From assembly GCA_947504205.1 (NCBI GenBank), contig CANNGL010000001.1:930001-994000 (forward strand): a stretch of 64,000 nt of DNA, read 5' to 3'. This stretch comes from an uncultured Litoreibacter sp. (lineage in GTDB: Bacteria; Pseudomonadota; Alphaproteobacteria; Rhodobacterales; Rhodobacteraceae). Both the position numbers and the translations under genes were made by a program. The notes under the pieces are model-generated. The model searched no databases. It was not told the origin of the DNA and worked only from the letters and a program-made list of their open reading frames with translations. Positions within the stretch are counted from its first letter, which is position 1; every line of letters starts with the position of its first letter. Below, piece by piece: positions 17,821 to 27,161 of the stretch.

Positions 17821-19905
17821 ATGGAAAAGCGGGACTATGACGGCCCAATTCTGGAGATCGACCAACTCTCGATTTCCTTCTTTACCCGGTTGCGGGAAAT
17901 CCCCGCCGTAATGGATTTCTCCTGCACGGTGCGCCCCGGCGAGGCCATGGGCCTCGTGGGCGAATCCGGTTGTGGCAAGTCCACGGTCGCCCTCGGTGTG
18001 ATGCAGGACCTTGGCGTCAACGGACGTATCGTAGGCGGGTCCATCAAGTTCAAAGGGCGCGACCTGAACGAGATGAGCCGCGAAGAATTGCGCGACATTC
18101 GTGGCTCGGAAATCGCGATGATCTATCAGGAGCCGATGGCCTCCCTGAACCCGGCCATGCGTATCGGCAAACAGTTGATGGAAGTGCCGATGATCCACGA
18201 AGGTGTCGGCGAAAAAGAGGCCTATCAGCGCGCCTTGGAAGTGGTCACCGATGTGAAACTTCCAGACCCAAAGCGTATGCTGAACTCGTTCCCGCACCAG
18301 TTGTCCGGCGGCCAACAACAGCGCATCGTCATCGCTATGGCCTTGATGTCAAAGCCTTCTTTGCTGATCCTCGATGAACCCACGACCGCGCTCGACGTGA
18401 CAGTCGAGGCCGCCGTGGTCGAACTGGTCAAGGACCTTGGCAAGAAGTACGGCACCTCGATGTTGTTCATCTCGCACAATCTGGGTCTGGTTCTGGAAAC
18501 CTGCGACCGCATTTGTGTGATGTATTCCGGCGAGGCGGTAGAGACAGGTTCGATCTCAGATGTTTTTGACAAGATGCGCCACCCTTATACGCAGGCGCTG
18601 TTCCGGTCGATCCCCCTGCCCGGCGCAGACAAAACCTCGCGCCCACTGGTGGCAATTCCCGGGAACTTCCCGCTGCCTCATGAGCGCCCGCCGGGTTGCA
18701 ACTTCGGGCCGCGCTGCGACTATTTCGAAGCCGGTCGGTGTGATGCCACGGATATCAAGATGTCAGAAGTGCCGGACGATGATCGCCACGGATCGCGGTG
18801 CGTGAAGTGGCAGGAAATCGACTGGGACGCCCCGATTGCAGCAGCAGTCCAGCAGCAGAAGGCCGAGCCGGGACAGGTCGTCCTGAAAATGGACAACCTC
18901 AAGAAGTATTACGAGGTCGCAGCCAACGCGATGTTCGGCGGCGGCAACACCAAAGTCGTCAAAGCCAACGAAACCCTCTCCTTCGAGGCGCGCGAGTCGG
19001 AAACCCTTGCAATCGTTGGGGAATCCGGCTGTGGCAAGTCGACATTTGCAAAGGTTCTGATGGGGCTTGAGACCGCAACAGATGGGCAAATCCTACTCGA
19101 CAATCAGAACATCGAAGCCATCCCGATCGAGAACAGAGACACCAAAACCATCTCCTCCGTTCAGATGGTTTTCCAAAATCCCTTCGATACGTTGAACCCG
19201 TCGATGACCGTTGGTCGTCAGATCATTCGGGCTTTAGAAATTTTTGGCGTCGGCGACACGGAAGACGCCCGCAAACAGCGAATGCTAGAACTACTTGATC
19301 TGGTGAAACTACCACGTGAATTCGCGGGCAGAATGCCACGTCAACTGTCCGGCGGCCAAAAACAACGTGTTGGTATCGCGCGTGCCTTTGCCGGCGATGC
19401 ACGCATTGTTGTCGCAGACGAGCCTGTGTCAGCACTCGATGTGTCCGTACAGGCTGCTGTGACTGATCTGCTGATGGAGATCCAGCGGGAGAACAAAACC
19501 ACCCTGCTCTTCATTTCTCATGACTTGAGCATCGTGCGCTATCTGTCTGATCGCGTTATGGTTATGTATCTGGGTCATGTGGTCGAGATGGGCTCGACCG
19601 ATCAGGTCTTTGCCCCGCCTTACCACCCCTATACCGAGGCGCTGTTATCGGCGGTGCCAATTGCTGATACCGCAATCGAGAAGAAGCATATCGTGCTTGA
19701 GGGCGACATCCCCTCTGCAATGAACCCGCCGTCCGGCTGCCCGTTCCAAACCCGCTGCCGCTGGAAGTCCGAAGTGCCGGGCGGTCTGTGCGAGGCTGAG
19801 GTTCCCCCAGTGCGTCATCTGGCCGAAGGTCATCAAGTCAAATGCCACCTGTCCGACGACATCCTGTCGCGCATGGAGCCGGTAATCAAAGTCGCCGCCG
19901 AGTAG
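17821..19905 (+). CDS. fused dipeptide/oligopeptide ABC ATPase (DppD-DppF type)
   Basis: 694 residues with two complete nucleotide-binding domains in one chain. Domain 1 has GESGCGKST, LSGGQQQR and LLILDEPTTALD; domain 2 has GESGCGKST, LSGGQKQR and IVVADEPVSALD. Each domain ends with the oligopeptide-transporter Cys motif (GCNFGPRC and GCPFQTRC). It energises import by the two permeases. A GGGAGG ribosome site lies 8 bases before the ATG. The 139-base gap from the permease holds a hairpin and four direct repeats, so separate control is possible. Confidence 0.95.
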   Translation: MEKRDYDGPILEIDQLSISFFTRLREIPAVMDFSCTVRPGEAMGLVGESGCGKSTVALGVMQDLGVNGRIVGGSIKFKGRDLNEMSREELRDIRGSEIAMIYQEPMASLNPAMRIGKQLMEVPMIHEGVGEKEAYQRALEVVTDVKLPDPKRMLNSFPHQLSGGQQQRIVIAMALMSKPSLLILDEPTTALDVTVEAAVVELVKDLGKKYGTSMLFISHNLGLVLETCDRICVMYSGEAVETGSISDVFDKMRHPYTQALFRSIPLPGADKTSRPLVAIPGNFPLPHERPPGCNFGPRCDYFEAGRCDATDIKMSEVPDDDRHGSRCVKWQEIDWDAPIAAAVQQQKAEPGQVVLKMDNLKKYYEVAANAMFGGGNTKVVKANETLSFEARESETLAIVGESGCGKSTFAKVLMGLETATDGQILLDNQNIEAIPIENRDTKTISSVQMVFQNPFDTLNPSMTVGRQIIRALEIFGVGDTEDARKQRMLELLDLVKLPREFAGRMPRQLSGGQKQRVGIARAFAGDARIVVADEPVSALDVSVQAAVTDLLMEIQRENKTTLLFISHDLSIVRYLSDRVMVMYLGHVVEMGSTDQVFAPPYHPYTEALLSAVPIADTAIEKKHIVLEGDIPSAMNPPSGCPFQTRCRWKSEVPGGLCEAEVPPVRHLAEGHQVKCHLSDDILSRMEPVIKVAAE

Positions 19906-19922
19906 GCACAGGTCCGATTGCG

Positions 19923-19949
19923 TGGACGGGGGGCAATCCCCGCCGTCCA
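19923..19949. terminator. bidirectional hairpin between convergent genes
   Basis: TGGACGGGGGG and CCCCGCCGTCCA pair with one bulge around a CAAT loop, in the 53 bases between the ends of the ABC ATPase and the M32 carboxypeptidase. No strong T run, so termination is likely but not certain. Confidence 0.5.
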
Positions 19950-19958
19950 TACCTGCCT

Positions 19959-21428
19959 TTACAACCCGTAGAGGTCTTCGAATTTCGCCTCGAGATAGTC
20001 GAGCAAAGGTGCCTCGGTGGGTTCAAAACCGCAGGCGTGTGTGATGGTGTCTCTGGGTTCCCGCAAGCCGCCGAATTGCTGCAGATTCGTCCCCAACCAA
20101 CTTGTCGCATCCGCGGTTTGGCCTTGTGAAAGCTGAGTATCGAGGTCCGGTACCGCCGCCCGCAACGCTTGATAGAGATTGCCCGCATAGACATTGCCCA
20201 AGGAATAGGTCGGGAAATAGCCGAACAGGCCAAACGACCAATGCACATCTTGCAAAACGCCATTTGCGGGCTTGTCCACTGCGACGCCAAAATCTTGCTC
20301 GAACCGCGCGTTCCAGGCATGTTCCAGTTCCGCGACATCTAGTGTTCCCGCGATAAGCTGCCGCTCAAGGTCGAACCGCAACATCACATGCAGGTTGTAA
20401 TGAACTTCGTCTGCTTCGGTGCGGATATAGCCGGAGCTTACGCGGTTCACTGTCTTGTAGAATTGCTCTTCCGAGGAAATTCCAAAGTCACCAAACTGGT
20501 CCCGCATCCTGCCATAGAGCCAACCGGTAAAGGCGCGCGAGCGACCCAATTGGTTTTCATAAATCCGGCTTTGGCTCTCATGCACCCCCATCGAGACGCC
20601 TGAGCCCAAGGGAGTCAGTTCATAAGCCCGATCGATATTCTGCTCATAACACGCGTGTCCGACCTCGTGGATCGTGGAGTAGAAGCAGTTGAATGGATCG
20701 CGCAGTGCGGTGCGTGTCGTGATGCGAACGTCAGTTCCCGAGCCAGAACTGAACGGATGCACTGCCTTGTCGATGCGGCCAATGTTCAAGTCGTATCCAA
20801 AGGCCTTTGCAAGAGCCGTTGATAGACTTAGCTGGCCTGCCTCATCGAACTCATGGTCCAAGGGCTCTGGCGTTTCTGCCTCAAGCACACGCGCGCGCAG
20901 TGCGACAAGTCGCGGACGCATCGCATCAAACAGGCTTTGCAACTCTACGCCCGCCATACCCGGCTCATAGTCTTCCAGAAGGGCGTCATAGAGATCGCCC
21001 CCTTCAGCCAAGGCCGCAGCTTCCTCCCGCTTGAGGTCGATCATCTCTTTCAACGTGGGCGCAAAAGCCGCAAAGTCATTTTCCGCTCGCGCTTTGGCCC
21101 AAATGCCCTGCCCTTTGGAGGTGTGCTTGGCAATTGCCGTGGCCAAAGCCGCCGGGATTTTCAGGGTGCGCTCGTACGATCTGCGGATATGGCGTATCTG
21201 CGCGAGGCCGACGTCGTCTTCGGGGTGGGCTGTTTCCAGCCATTCGCCGATTTGCGGGTTGGTCCGACGCGCGTGCAGCACCTCTTCCAGAGCTGCCATT
21301 TCTTCGGCACGCAGATCGGCAGAGCCTTCGGGCATCATCGTTTCTTGATCCCAGCCAGTGCGCCCTGCCACGCTGCCCAATGCCTGCGTGACGCGGACAT
21401 AGGCCATCAACTTATTATAAGCGTTCAT
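19959..21428 (-). CDS. M32-family metallocarboxypeptidase
   Basis: 489 residues from the ATG at 21428. The zinc motif HEVGH (in STIHEVGHACYEQ) and the downstream ligand and family signature HESQSR identify a thermostable carboxypeptidase 1 (Taq) family enzyme. The N-terminus AYNKLMAYVRVTQALGSVAG is family-typical. It trims C-terminal amino acids from peptides in the cytoplasm. It is convergent with a peptide importer, a sensible pairing of uptake and breakdown. Its ATG overlaps the ctaA stop (TAATG), so it is probably co-translated with ctaA. Confidence 0.93.
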   Translation of the reverse strand: MNAYNKLMAYVRVTQALGSVAGRTGWDQETMMPEGSADLRAEEMAALEEVLHARRTNPQIGEWLETAHPEDDVGLAQIRHIRRSYERTLKIPAALATAIAKHTSKGQGIWAKARAENDFAAFAPTLKEMIDLKREEAAALAEGGDLYDALLEDYEPGMAGVELQSLFDAMRPRLVALRARVLEAETPEPLDHEFDEAGQLSLSTALAKAFGYDLNIGRIDKAVHPFSSGSGTDVRITTRTALRDPFNCFYSTIHEVGHACYEQNIDRAYELTPLGSGVSMGVHESQSRIYENQLGRSRAFTGWLYGRMRDQFGDFGISSEEQFYKTVNRVSSGYIRTEADEVHYNLHVMLRFDLERQLIAGTLDVAELEHAWNARFEQDFGVAVDKPANGVLQDVHWSFGLFGYFPTYSLGNVYAGNLYQALRAAVPDLDTQLSQGQTADATSWLGTNLQQFGGLREPRDTITHACGFEPTEAPLLDYLEAKFEDLYGL

Positions 21429-22564
21429 TAGGACCTCACAGATTGGGTGGTCGGGTACATTGTTGCGAAGCGGGCCCGCAAAATCAGCGTGATCAGGACA
21501 ACCGCGCCAAATTGGTGCACAATTGCAAGATGCACGGGCGCGGCATAAAGCACCGTCCCAATACCCAGCACTACCTGCCCGAATAGAATAACCGCCATCC
21601 AATCGAAAGCGGTTTTGGTCGCGCGCTTTGCCGAGGTGCGGCTACGCCACCAGACGAACATTCCAAACGCAAAAACGATATAGCCCAATATGCGATGATT
21701 GAATTGCACCAGCGCCTCGTTCTCAAAGAAATTGCTCCACAACGGAGTCAGTTCAAAGGCAAGCGATGGAAAGACTTCGCCACCCATCAGCGGCCAGTCG
21801 GTATAGGTGCGACCCGCATCAATGCCAGCAACCAACGCGCCGACCAGAATTTGCAGAAAGGCCAGATGCAAGAGGCCCGACACAAGGGATTTCAGCTTCG
21901 GTTCAGTTTCTCGACGCGCTTGCATCAACTCAGCCTCGCTGCGGCCCAGCTTCATGACGTACCACGCGATCAACGACAGGATCAGAAACGCCAGGCCCAG
22001 ATGGATCGCCAGCCTGTAAGATGCCACGTCAAGCCGCGTGCCCTCCAAACCTGAGGAGACCATCCACCAACCAATCGCGCCTTGGAGCCCGCCAAGACCA
22101 CCGAGCAAAAGCAACCTCCCTGACCAACCAGTTGGGATTTGCTTGCGGAGCAGGAACCAGAAGAACCCAGCGGCCCAAACCAGCCCGATTACTCGGCCCA
22201 ACTGGCGATGACCCCATTCCCACCAATAGATGGTCTTGAACTGATCGAGCGTCATCATCGTGTTTTGCAGCTGATATTCAGGTATCTGCTTGTACTTTTC
22301 GAACTCGGACGCCCAATCCGCTGCATTGAGCGGTGGGATGGCCCCAGTTACCGGCGCCCACTCTGTAATCGACAAACCGCTGTCGGTCAGCCGGGTCAGA
22401 CCGCCAACCGCGATCATCACAACAACCAAAGCGAAGAGGACCATCAACCAAACCCGGATCGCGCCCCGGGCGCCAGATTTCGATGCCCGCGCGATGGCGC
22501 CCGGCTGAGCTGCAGCCTTTTCAGTGGTCTCAACTTCTTCGAAAATCGAACGGTTCTTTGCCAT
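21428..22564 (-). CDS. ctaA: heme A synthase CtaA
   Basis: 378 residues from the ATG at 22564 (MAKNRSIF). An eight-helix inner-membrane protein with the paired heme-ligand histidines in WEWGHRQLGR and FNHRILGY, and GLTRLTDSGLSITEW near the first helix. CtaA oxidises the C8 methyl of heme O to make heme A for cytochrome aa3 oxidase. It lies 56 bases after trmJ and overlaps the start of the carboxypeptidase gene by one base. Confidence 0.95.
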   Translation of the reverse strand: MAKNRSIFEEVETTEKAAAQPGAIARASKSGARGAIRVWLMVLFALVVVMIAVGGLTRLTDSGLSITEWAPVTGAIPPLNAADWASEFEKYKQIPEYQLQNTMMTLDQFKTIYWWEWGHRQLGRVIGLVWAAGFFWFLLRKQIPTGWSGRLLLLGGLGGLQGAIGWWMVSSGLEGTRLDVASYRLAIHLGLAFLILSLIAWYVMKLGRSEAELMQARRETEPKLKSLVSGLLHLAFLQILVGALVAGIDAGRTYTDWPLMGGEVFPSLAFELTPLWSNFFENEALVQFNHRILGYIVFAFGMFVWWRSRTSAKRATKTAFDWMAVILFGQVVLGIGTVLYAAPVHLAIVHQFGAVVLITLILRARFATMYPTTQSVRS

Positions 22565-22620
22565 ATGCTCTCTGCGCTCCGTTTCAACAGAACCTATGCC
22601 GCGGGCACGCCATCGACAAG

Positions 22621-23394
22621 TCAGTCGCCGCGTTCTTTCCACCGCACAAATTGCCGCAACATGCCGTGAAATATTTGTACGTCCGACGAGGTCAACGGCA
22701 TCCGCGACAACATGTTGCGCAGGTTCGCTTTCATTGGCTCGGCTTTGTGTTCTGGAAAAAAGAAACCCGCTGTGTCCAGACGCTCCACAAAATGTTCGAA
22801 CAACTTTTCCACTTCAACGGAGGTTGCAAAATCCGTGCCCGCCAGTTCCGTGACTTCTTCAGGCACGTCACCCCCCTGACGGCGCCATTCGTAGGCCATC
22901 AAAAGCACGCATTGCGCCAAGTTCAACGAGGCGAAGCCCGGATTAACAGGGACAGACACAATGGCGTTCGCCCGTACGATATCGTCGTTTTGCAAGCCCG
23001 CGCGCTCTGGACCAAACAAAATGCCAACCTTCTTTCCCTCCGCCAGCAAGGCACGGCTATGGGCCATCGCACGTTCTGGCGTCATCACCGGCTTGGTCAA
23101 ATCGCGTGACCGCGCAGTGGTTGCGAAGGTAAATTCGAGATCGCCAATCGCTTCGGATGTGCTTTGGTAAACGCCGGTCTTGTCCAACACGCGGCTTGCT
23201 CCCGAAGCCGTCGCTGTTGCACGTGAATTCGGCCAACCGTCCCGAGGTTTGACGAGACGCATGTGCTCCAGGCCAAAATTCCACATCGCCCGGGCTGCCG
23301 AGCCGATGTTTTCGCCCATCTGAGGCTCCACCAACACCATCACAGGTTGTGGGCCGCCCCAGTCTTCCATTTCCTTGTGATCGGTACCTGACAT
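22621..23394 (-). CDS. trmJ: tRNA (cytidine/uridine-32-2'-O-)-methyltransferase TrmJ
   Basis: 257 residues from the ATG at 23394 (MSGTDHKEM); the frame is open further upstream but the extra residues look noncoding. SPOUT-fold motifs VLVEPQMGENIGSAARAMWN, ILFGPERAGL and NPGFASLNLAQ identify the TrmJ/TrmH group, which methylates the 2'-hydroxyl of position 32 in tRNA. It is divergent from the ThiE-like gene. The class (TrmJ rather than LasT) is from length and motif order. Confidence 0.85.
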   Translation of the reverse strand: MSGTDHKEMEDWGGPQPVMVLVEPQMGENIGSAARAMWNFGLEHMRLVKPRDGWPNSRATATASGASRVLDKTGVYQSTSEAIGDLEFTFATTARSRDLTKPVMTPERAMAHSRALLAEGKKVGILFGPERAGLQNDDIVRANAIVSVPVNPGFASLNLAQCVLLMAYEWRRQGGDVPEEVTELAGTDFATSVEVEKLFEHFVERLDTAGFFFPEHKAEPMKANLRNMLSRMPLTSSDVQIFHGMLRQFVRWKERGD

Positions 23395-23508
23395 CACATT
23401 CCTCATAGTTGGCGCGGGTTTAGGGTGCGAAGCGATAGTGCGCAATCCTCTTGTGAGGTGAAGATCAGACCGCTATGACAAGCAAAACTGCCACGAAGAA
23501 GGCCGACC

Positions 23509-24129
23509 ATGTCCGAGCAGGAAACCCCTCAGCTTTATTTGATCACTCCGGAAGCGTTTGAGCTGCAGGCCTTTTCCGCGCAGCTGTCTTCGGTGTTGGA
23601 CGAGGTTGAGATTGCATGTCTTCGCCTGTCGCTGGCGACAAAGGATGAAGATCGCATATCCCGGTCTGCCGATCTGGTGCGTGAAATCGCCCATGCCCGC
23701 GATATACCGGTCATCCTCGATACGCATTATCTGATGGTTGAACGGCTCGGGCTTGATGGTGTGCATCTGCAAGATGGTGCGCGCTCCGTCCGCGCCGTGC
23801 GCAAAGAGCTTGGCACAGATCTCGTTGTTGGTGCTTTTTGCGGTGTCTCCCGGCATGACGGTCTGACCGCTGGTGAGATTGGCTGCGATTACATAGCCTT
23901 TGGTCCGATGGCGCAAAATGCGTTAGGTGATGGCTCCGTCGTGGATCGCGATTTGTTCGAGTGGTGGTCGCAGATGATCGAATTGCCAGTCGTCGCGGAG
24001 GGCGCTCTTTCTCCAGAGGTTCTCAAAGACTACACGGAAGTCTCTGACTTTTTCGCGCTCGGACCTGAAATCTGGAATTCTGACAACCCAACCGACGCTA
24101 TCAAGACGTTGACGGCACCGCTTCGTTAG
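23509..24129 (+). CDS. ThiE-like thiamine phosphate synthase family protein, possibly inactive
   Basis: 206 residues with a TIM-barrel of the thiamine phosphate synthase type: LYLITPE, VILDTHYLM, GVHLQDG, FCGVSRHDGLTAGEIGCDYI, AFGP. After GP the family normally has a Thr and Lys that hold the phosphates (PTxTK); here the residues are MAQNALGDGS. The reaction is therefore doubtful, and it may act on another substrate or be a TenI-like relative. It ends 29 bases inside the convergent olsA gene. No other thiamine genes are near. Confidence 0.75.
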   Translation: MSEQETPQLYLITPEAFELQAFSAQLSSVLDEVEIACLRLSLATKDEDRISRSADLVREIAHARDIPVILDTHYLMVERLGLDGVHLQDGARSVRAVRKELGTDLVVGAFCGVSRHDGLTAGEIGCDYIAFGPMAQNALGDGSVVDRDLFEWWSQMIELPVVAEGALSPEVLKDYTEVSDFFALGPEIWNSDNPTDAIKTLTAPLR

Positions 24130-24940
24130 AAACAAGGCCTTGCCGCACCATGGCCTCGCTGGCCGATGCCAAGTCCTTCCGCGATGAGAATTCGCCGACC
24201 TTCAGCGGCATGTGATAAATTACAGTGACCCCACCTTGCCGCCGCGCACCCAATATTCTGAGGAAATGCGGACCGAAATCCATATCACCCCACCAACCGT
24301 AAAACCGCGCGTTCTCACCCTCGGGGCTTTGATATTGCACGGTGACGGGCTGCACCCACATAACCTCACGTAGATCAGGCGCAAAAAATGCGGCGAACAG
24401 GGTCGACTTGAAAGGTAAGACTCGCAGCCCATCGGTGCTGGTGCCCTCTGGGAAAAACGTCAAGCGATGACCCAACTTCAGACGTTCTTCAAAGATCGCC
24501 TTCTGATTAGCCGCATCCCGTGGGTCACGGGCGATGAATACGGTTCCAGTCGCCCGCGCAAGCCAGCCGATACCAGGCCATTTTGCGACCTCTGCTTTGG
24601 CGACAAAGTAAATCTGGCTGGCAGAGTTCAGTGAGAAAATATCAAGCCAGGACGCGTGATTTGCAACCATTGCTCCGGCGTGCTTCATTGGCTCGCCCTC
24701 CCGGCGGTATGATACCCCCATCATCCGCAAGGCGGTTCGACACACGAATGTCGTGATATAGGGTGTGAGCCGCCTGTCTTTGCCAAAAAACAGATATTCC
24801 GGCAGTCGCATGATCAGCAAAACCGCGAGGCATCCAAAGACGACAATCGCCAGTGGAATGCCCCGCAGCACCGCGCGGATCCAATCCCCCCTGGACAGAG
24901 TGATCTGTTCGTCTCCATCCTCGCTACGCCACGTTGTCAT
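24101..24940 (-). CDS. olsA: lyso-ornithine lipid O-acyltransferase (PlsC family)
   Basis: 279 residues, with one N-terminal transmembrane segment (VLRGIPLAIVVFGCLAVLLI). The acyltransferase motifs are NHASWLD (HX4D) and FPEGTSTDG. Next to an OlsB-type protein it is best read as OlsA, which adds the second acyl chain to lyso-ornithine lipid. In some Rhodobacterales OlsA also acylates lysophosphatidic acid. Its ATG overlaps the olsB stop (ATGA), so the two are coupled. Confidence 0.87.
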   Translation of the reverse strand: MTTWRSEDGDEQITLSRGDWIRAVLRGIPLAIVVFGCLAVLLIMRLPEYLFFGKDRRLTPYITTFVCRTALRMMGVSYRREGEPMKHAGAMVANHASWLDIFSLNSASQIYFVAKAEVAKWPGIGWLARATGTVFIARDPRDAANQKAIFEERLKLGHRLTFFPEGTSTDGLRVLPFKSTLFAAFFAPDLREVMWVQPVTVQYQSPEGENARFYGWWGDMDFGPHFLRILGARRQGGVTVIYHMPLKVGEFSSRKDLASASEAMVRQGLVSNEAVPSTS

Positions 24941-25701
24941 GCGCTAGCCTTGTCACCTGCGTAAATCTTGCGATGCCGATCCGAAAGCTTTGCTGTATCC
25001 ATCACAAGACAAACGTCTATCGTGTTGAAATCATGATCAATAAACGCGCCGTCACCCACCACACCGCCAAGCCTCAGATAAGCTTTTATCAAGGCTGGCA
25101 CTGCCTTGATAGTCTCTGCACGATCAACCTGTTCGGCAGGCATAAAGTTCATTGTCTGATAGGACTTGGACCGCGGACGCAGATTTTCCGGGGCCAGATG
25201 ATTGTGGTAGAGGTGGGACAATGGTGCTGCGATGCTAGCGGGATCCGTCCCATGAAAACTGGCCACGCCAAACAGAACCTCAATCTCATGCTCCGACACG
25301 TAATTCGCCAAGCCTTGCCACAGGTGATACATCGCCGGGCCTCCGCGATAGTCACGGTGAACACATGAGCGCCCAAGCTCAAGCAAGCGTCTGTCAGAGG
25401 CAAGTAGCGGTCCAAGATCAAACTCCGCCTCGCTGTAGAAGCGGCCTACCCGACTTCGCTGGTCGCTCCTTAGCACGCGATATACTCCGACCACCGGATC
25501 ATGCGCCCGCGCATTATCGAACAGAAGAAGATGATCGAAGAACGGATCAAACGCATCTCGCTCCAAACCAGAGTCATGATCGGCGCTATCAGCAGAGGCG
25601 CCAAGCTCGCGGACGAAAACATCGTAGCGCAACCTTTGAGAGGCTTCCCGTTCAGCCTCAGTCCGCGCCAATCTGATTTCGAATTTGGGAGCGCCTGTCA
25701 T
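24937..25701 (-). CDS. olsB: L-ornithine N-alpha-acyltransferase OlsB
   Basis: 254 residues from the ATG at 25701 (MTGAPKFEIRL). It belongs to the OlsB branch of GNAT-like acyltransferases: RLRYDVFVRELGA near the start, GVYRVLRSDQ, ELGRSCVHRDYRGGPAMYHLW and the segment GVASFHGTDP. OlsB moves a 3-hydroxyacyl chain from ACP to the alpha-amino group of ornithine, the first step to phosphorus-free ornithine lipid, used when phosphate is scarce. I looked for a Pho box upstream and saw no clear one. Confidence 0.88.
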   Translation of the reverse strand: MTGAPKFEIRLARTEAEREASQRLRYDVFVRELGASADSADHDSGLERDAFDPFFDHLLLFDNARAHDPVVGVYRVLRSDQRSRVGRFYSEAEFDLGPLLASDRRLLELGRSCVHRDYRGGPAMYHLWQGLANYVSEHEIEVLFGVASFHGTDPASIAAPLSHLYHNHLAPENLRPRSKSYQTMNFMPAEQVDRAETIKAVPALIKAYLRLGGVVGDGAFIDHDFNTIDVCLVMDTAKLSDRHRKIYAGDKASA

Positions 25702-25834
25702 CGTCTTCGCTTCGCACCTCCGGTTCCAGAGGGGATAACGCCCGGCTCGGTCTGGTGCAATGGGCTTGCCAGCACCCAACGACTGTTGTTTCATCGAACA
25801 AGATATTGAAAGTGATTTGTTCCGTGCCCTGCTT

Positions 25835-26023
25835 CTAATCCGAGCGGTGCACGATTGTTAATGATACTTTGGCCGAATTCAGCGTGACTTTACCAACATG
25901 TTCGAAGTTAACCGTAAGTTTACCGTTAATGTTGGATTGAACTTGGCCAAGGCCCCAATCCTCAGAGTCCCGGTTGCGAACCAACATTCCGGGTTCCAAT
26001 AGAGAGTTTAATTCAGCTGACAT
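25835..26023 (-). CDS. DUF3553 small protein
   Basis: 62 residues forming a single DUF3553 domain: LEPGMLVRNRDSEDWGLGQV followed by GKLTVNFEHVGKV. The fold resembles a small barrel like CarD/UvrD tails, but no function is established. The ATG has AAGGG 9 bases upstream, inside the chpT coding sequence. Its start codon and that of chpT share the palindrome CATG (26021-26024) on opposite strands, so no intergenic space separates them. The longer open frame to 26365 is antisense to chpT and unsupported. Confidence 0.8.
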   Translation of the reverse strand: MSAELNSLLEPGMLVRNRDSEDWGLGQVQSNINGKLTVNFEHVGKVTLNSAKVSLTIVHRSD

Positions 26024-26642
26024 GACCCAGACCCTTGGAACAGAACGATTGTCACATGATTTGCGCGACACCTCTTCGATGCTGGGATCGCGCGTATGCC
26101 ATGACCTAATTAGCCCAATGGGCGCAATCAGCAATGGGTTAGAATTGTTAACGATGAGCGGCCTGCCTTCGTCGCCAGAGCTAAGACTCATAGAAGAGAG
26201 CATCGAAAACGCCAATTCGCGCCTAAAGTTTTTTCGCGTGGCGTTTGGTGCGTCGTCCGGTGGACAGATGCTGGCGCGCACGGAGCTCCTGAAATTGCTG
26301 GATGGTGTGTATGGCGGCGGTAGGGTCAAGGTGAAATGGGATAGTCTCTCAGATCCTACGCGCACAGAGGCAAAGCTGGCCTTCCTGGCAACCCTTTGTA
26401 TGGAAAGTGGTCTTCCGCAAGGCGGGCAAATCAGTGTGACCTCTGAGCGTGGGGAATGGAAATTCCACGCCTATGGCCCAAAAATCAAATACGAACCGGA
26501 GGTTTGGAGCGTTCTAAGGACGGTTGTCAGTGATCTTGCGTCGTCTGATGTGCATTTCTCGCTTCTGGGCGAAGCGCTCAAGGCAGTCGGTCGTGTCCCA
26601 CAAGTGGGACATTCGGATACCGCAATTTCTCTAAGGTACTAA
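26022..26642 (+). CDS. chpT: histidine phosphotransferase ChpT
   Basis: 206 residues. The dimerisation helix [19 protein letters not shown] holds the phospho-accepting His, and the C-terminal half resembles a degenerate ATPase domain without ATP motifs. ChpT relays phosphate from CckA to CtrA and CpdR in alphaproteobacteria; in Rhodobacterales this controls motility, gene transfer agents and cell division traits. No ribosome site is close to 26022, so a leaderless mRNA or a later start at 26079 (MLGSRVCHD) is possible. It overlaps the convergent gamma-carbonic-anhydrase gene by 12 bases. Confidence 0.88.
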   Translation: MTQTLGTERLSHDLRDTSSMLGSRVCHDLISPMGAISNGLELLTMSGLPSSPELRLIEESIENANSRLKFFRVAFGASSGGQMLARTELLKLLDGVYGGGRVKVKWDSLSDPTRTEAKLAFLATLCMESGLPQGGQISVTSERGEWKFHAYGPKIKYEPEVWSVLRTVVSDLASSDVHFSLLGEALKAVGRVPQVGHSDTAISLRY

Positions 26643-27161
26643 CTCCAGCCCATCCCGAAACCGGCGCATGTTGGCCTGATAGCCCTCGGCTGAGGCGATC
26701 AGCCCAGCTTTGGCAGTCTCGTCGAGTTGGCGAACAACCTTGCCAGGCGCTCCCATCACAAGACTACCGGCAGGGATATCTTTGCCTTCGGTGACCAAAG
26801 CACCAGCGCCAATCAAGCACCCTGTCCCTATCGTCGCACCATTCAGAATTGTCGCGCCCATACCGATCAATGACCCGGCGCCGATCGAGCATCCGTGCAG
26901 CATAGCTTTGTGGCCTACCGTGCAATTTGCGCCGATCACCAGCGGATAGCCAATGTCAGTATGTAAAACACAGTTTTCCTGAATGTTCGTGCCCGCCCCG
27001 ACGATTATCGGCTCGTTATCTCCACGCAGGGTTGCGCCGAACCAGATCGATGCGGCGTCTGAAATCTGGATATTGCCTATAACGTTGGCATCCGGAGCGA
27101 TCCAATAATCCCCACTCTCCGGCAGCTTAGGTGCCAGCCCATCCAATGCATAGAGGGTCAT
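26631..27161 (-). CDS. gamma-carbonic anhydrase family protein
   Basis: 176 residues of left-handed beta-helix hexapeptides. The three candidate metal-ligand histidines are visible in [18 protein letters not shown]. The family (YrdA/PaaY-like) includes real carbonic anhydrases and acyl-CoA-related hexapeptide proteins, so activity is not certain. The start overlaps the gmk stop by 4 bases, so it is the last gene of a yicC-gmk operon. Confidence 0.88.
   Translation of the reverse strand: MTLYALDGLAPKLPESGDYWIAPDANVIGNIQISDAASIWFGATLRGDNEPIIVGAGTNIQENCVLHTDIGYPLVIGANCTVGHKAMLHGCSIGAGSLIGMGATILNGATIGTGCLIGAGALVTEGKDIPAGSLVMGAPGKVVRQLDETAKAGLIASAEGYQANMRRFRDGLELVP

Noticed and set aside
25702-25834. 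Pho box upstream of olsBA
   Set aside because: Partial CTGTTGT/TTTCAT words occur but not as 11-base-spaced CTGTCAT direct repeats.
26024-26365. N-terminal extension of the DUF3553 frame back to 26365
   Set aside because: The extension lies antisense to conserved chpT sequence. The 62-residue form matches the family length and has its own ribosome site.
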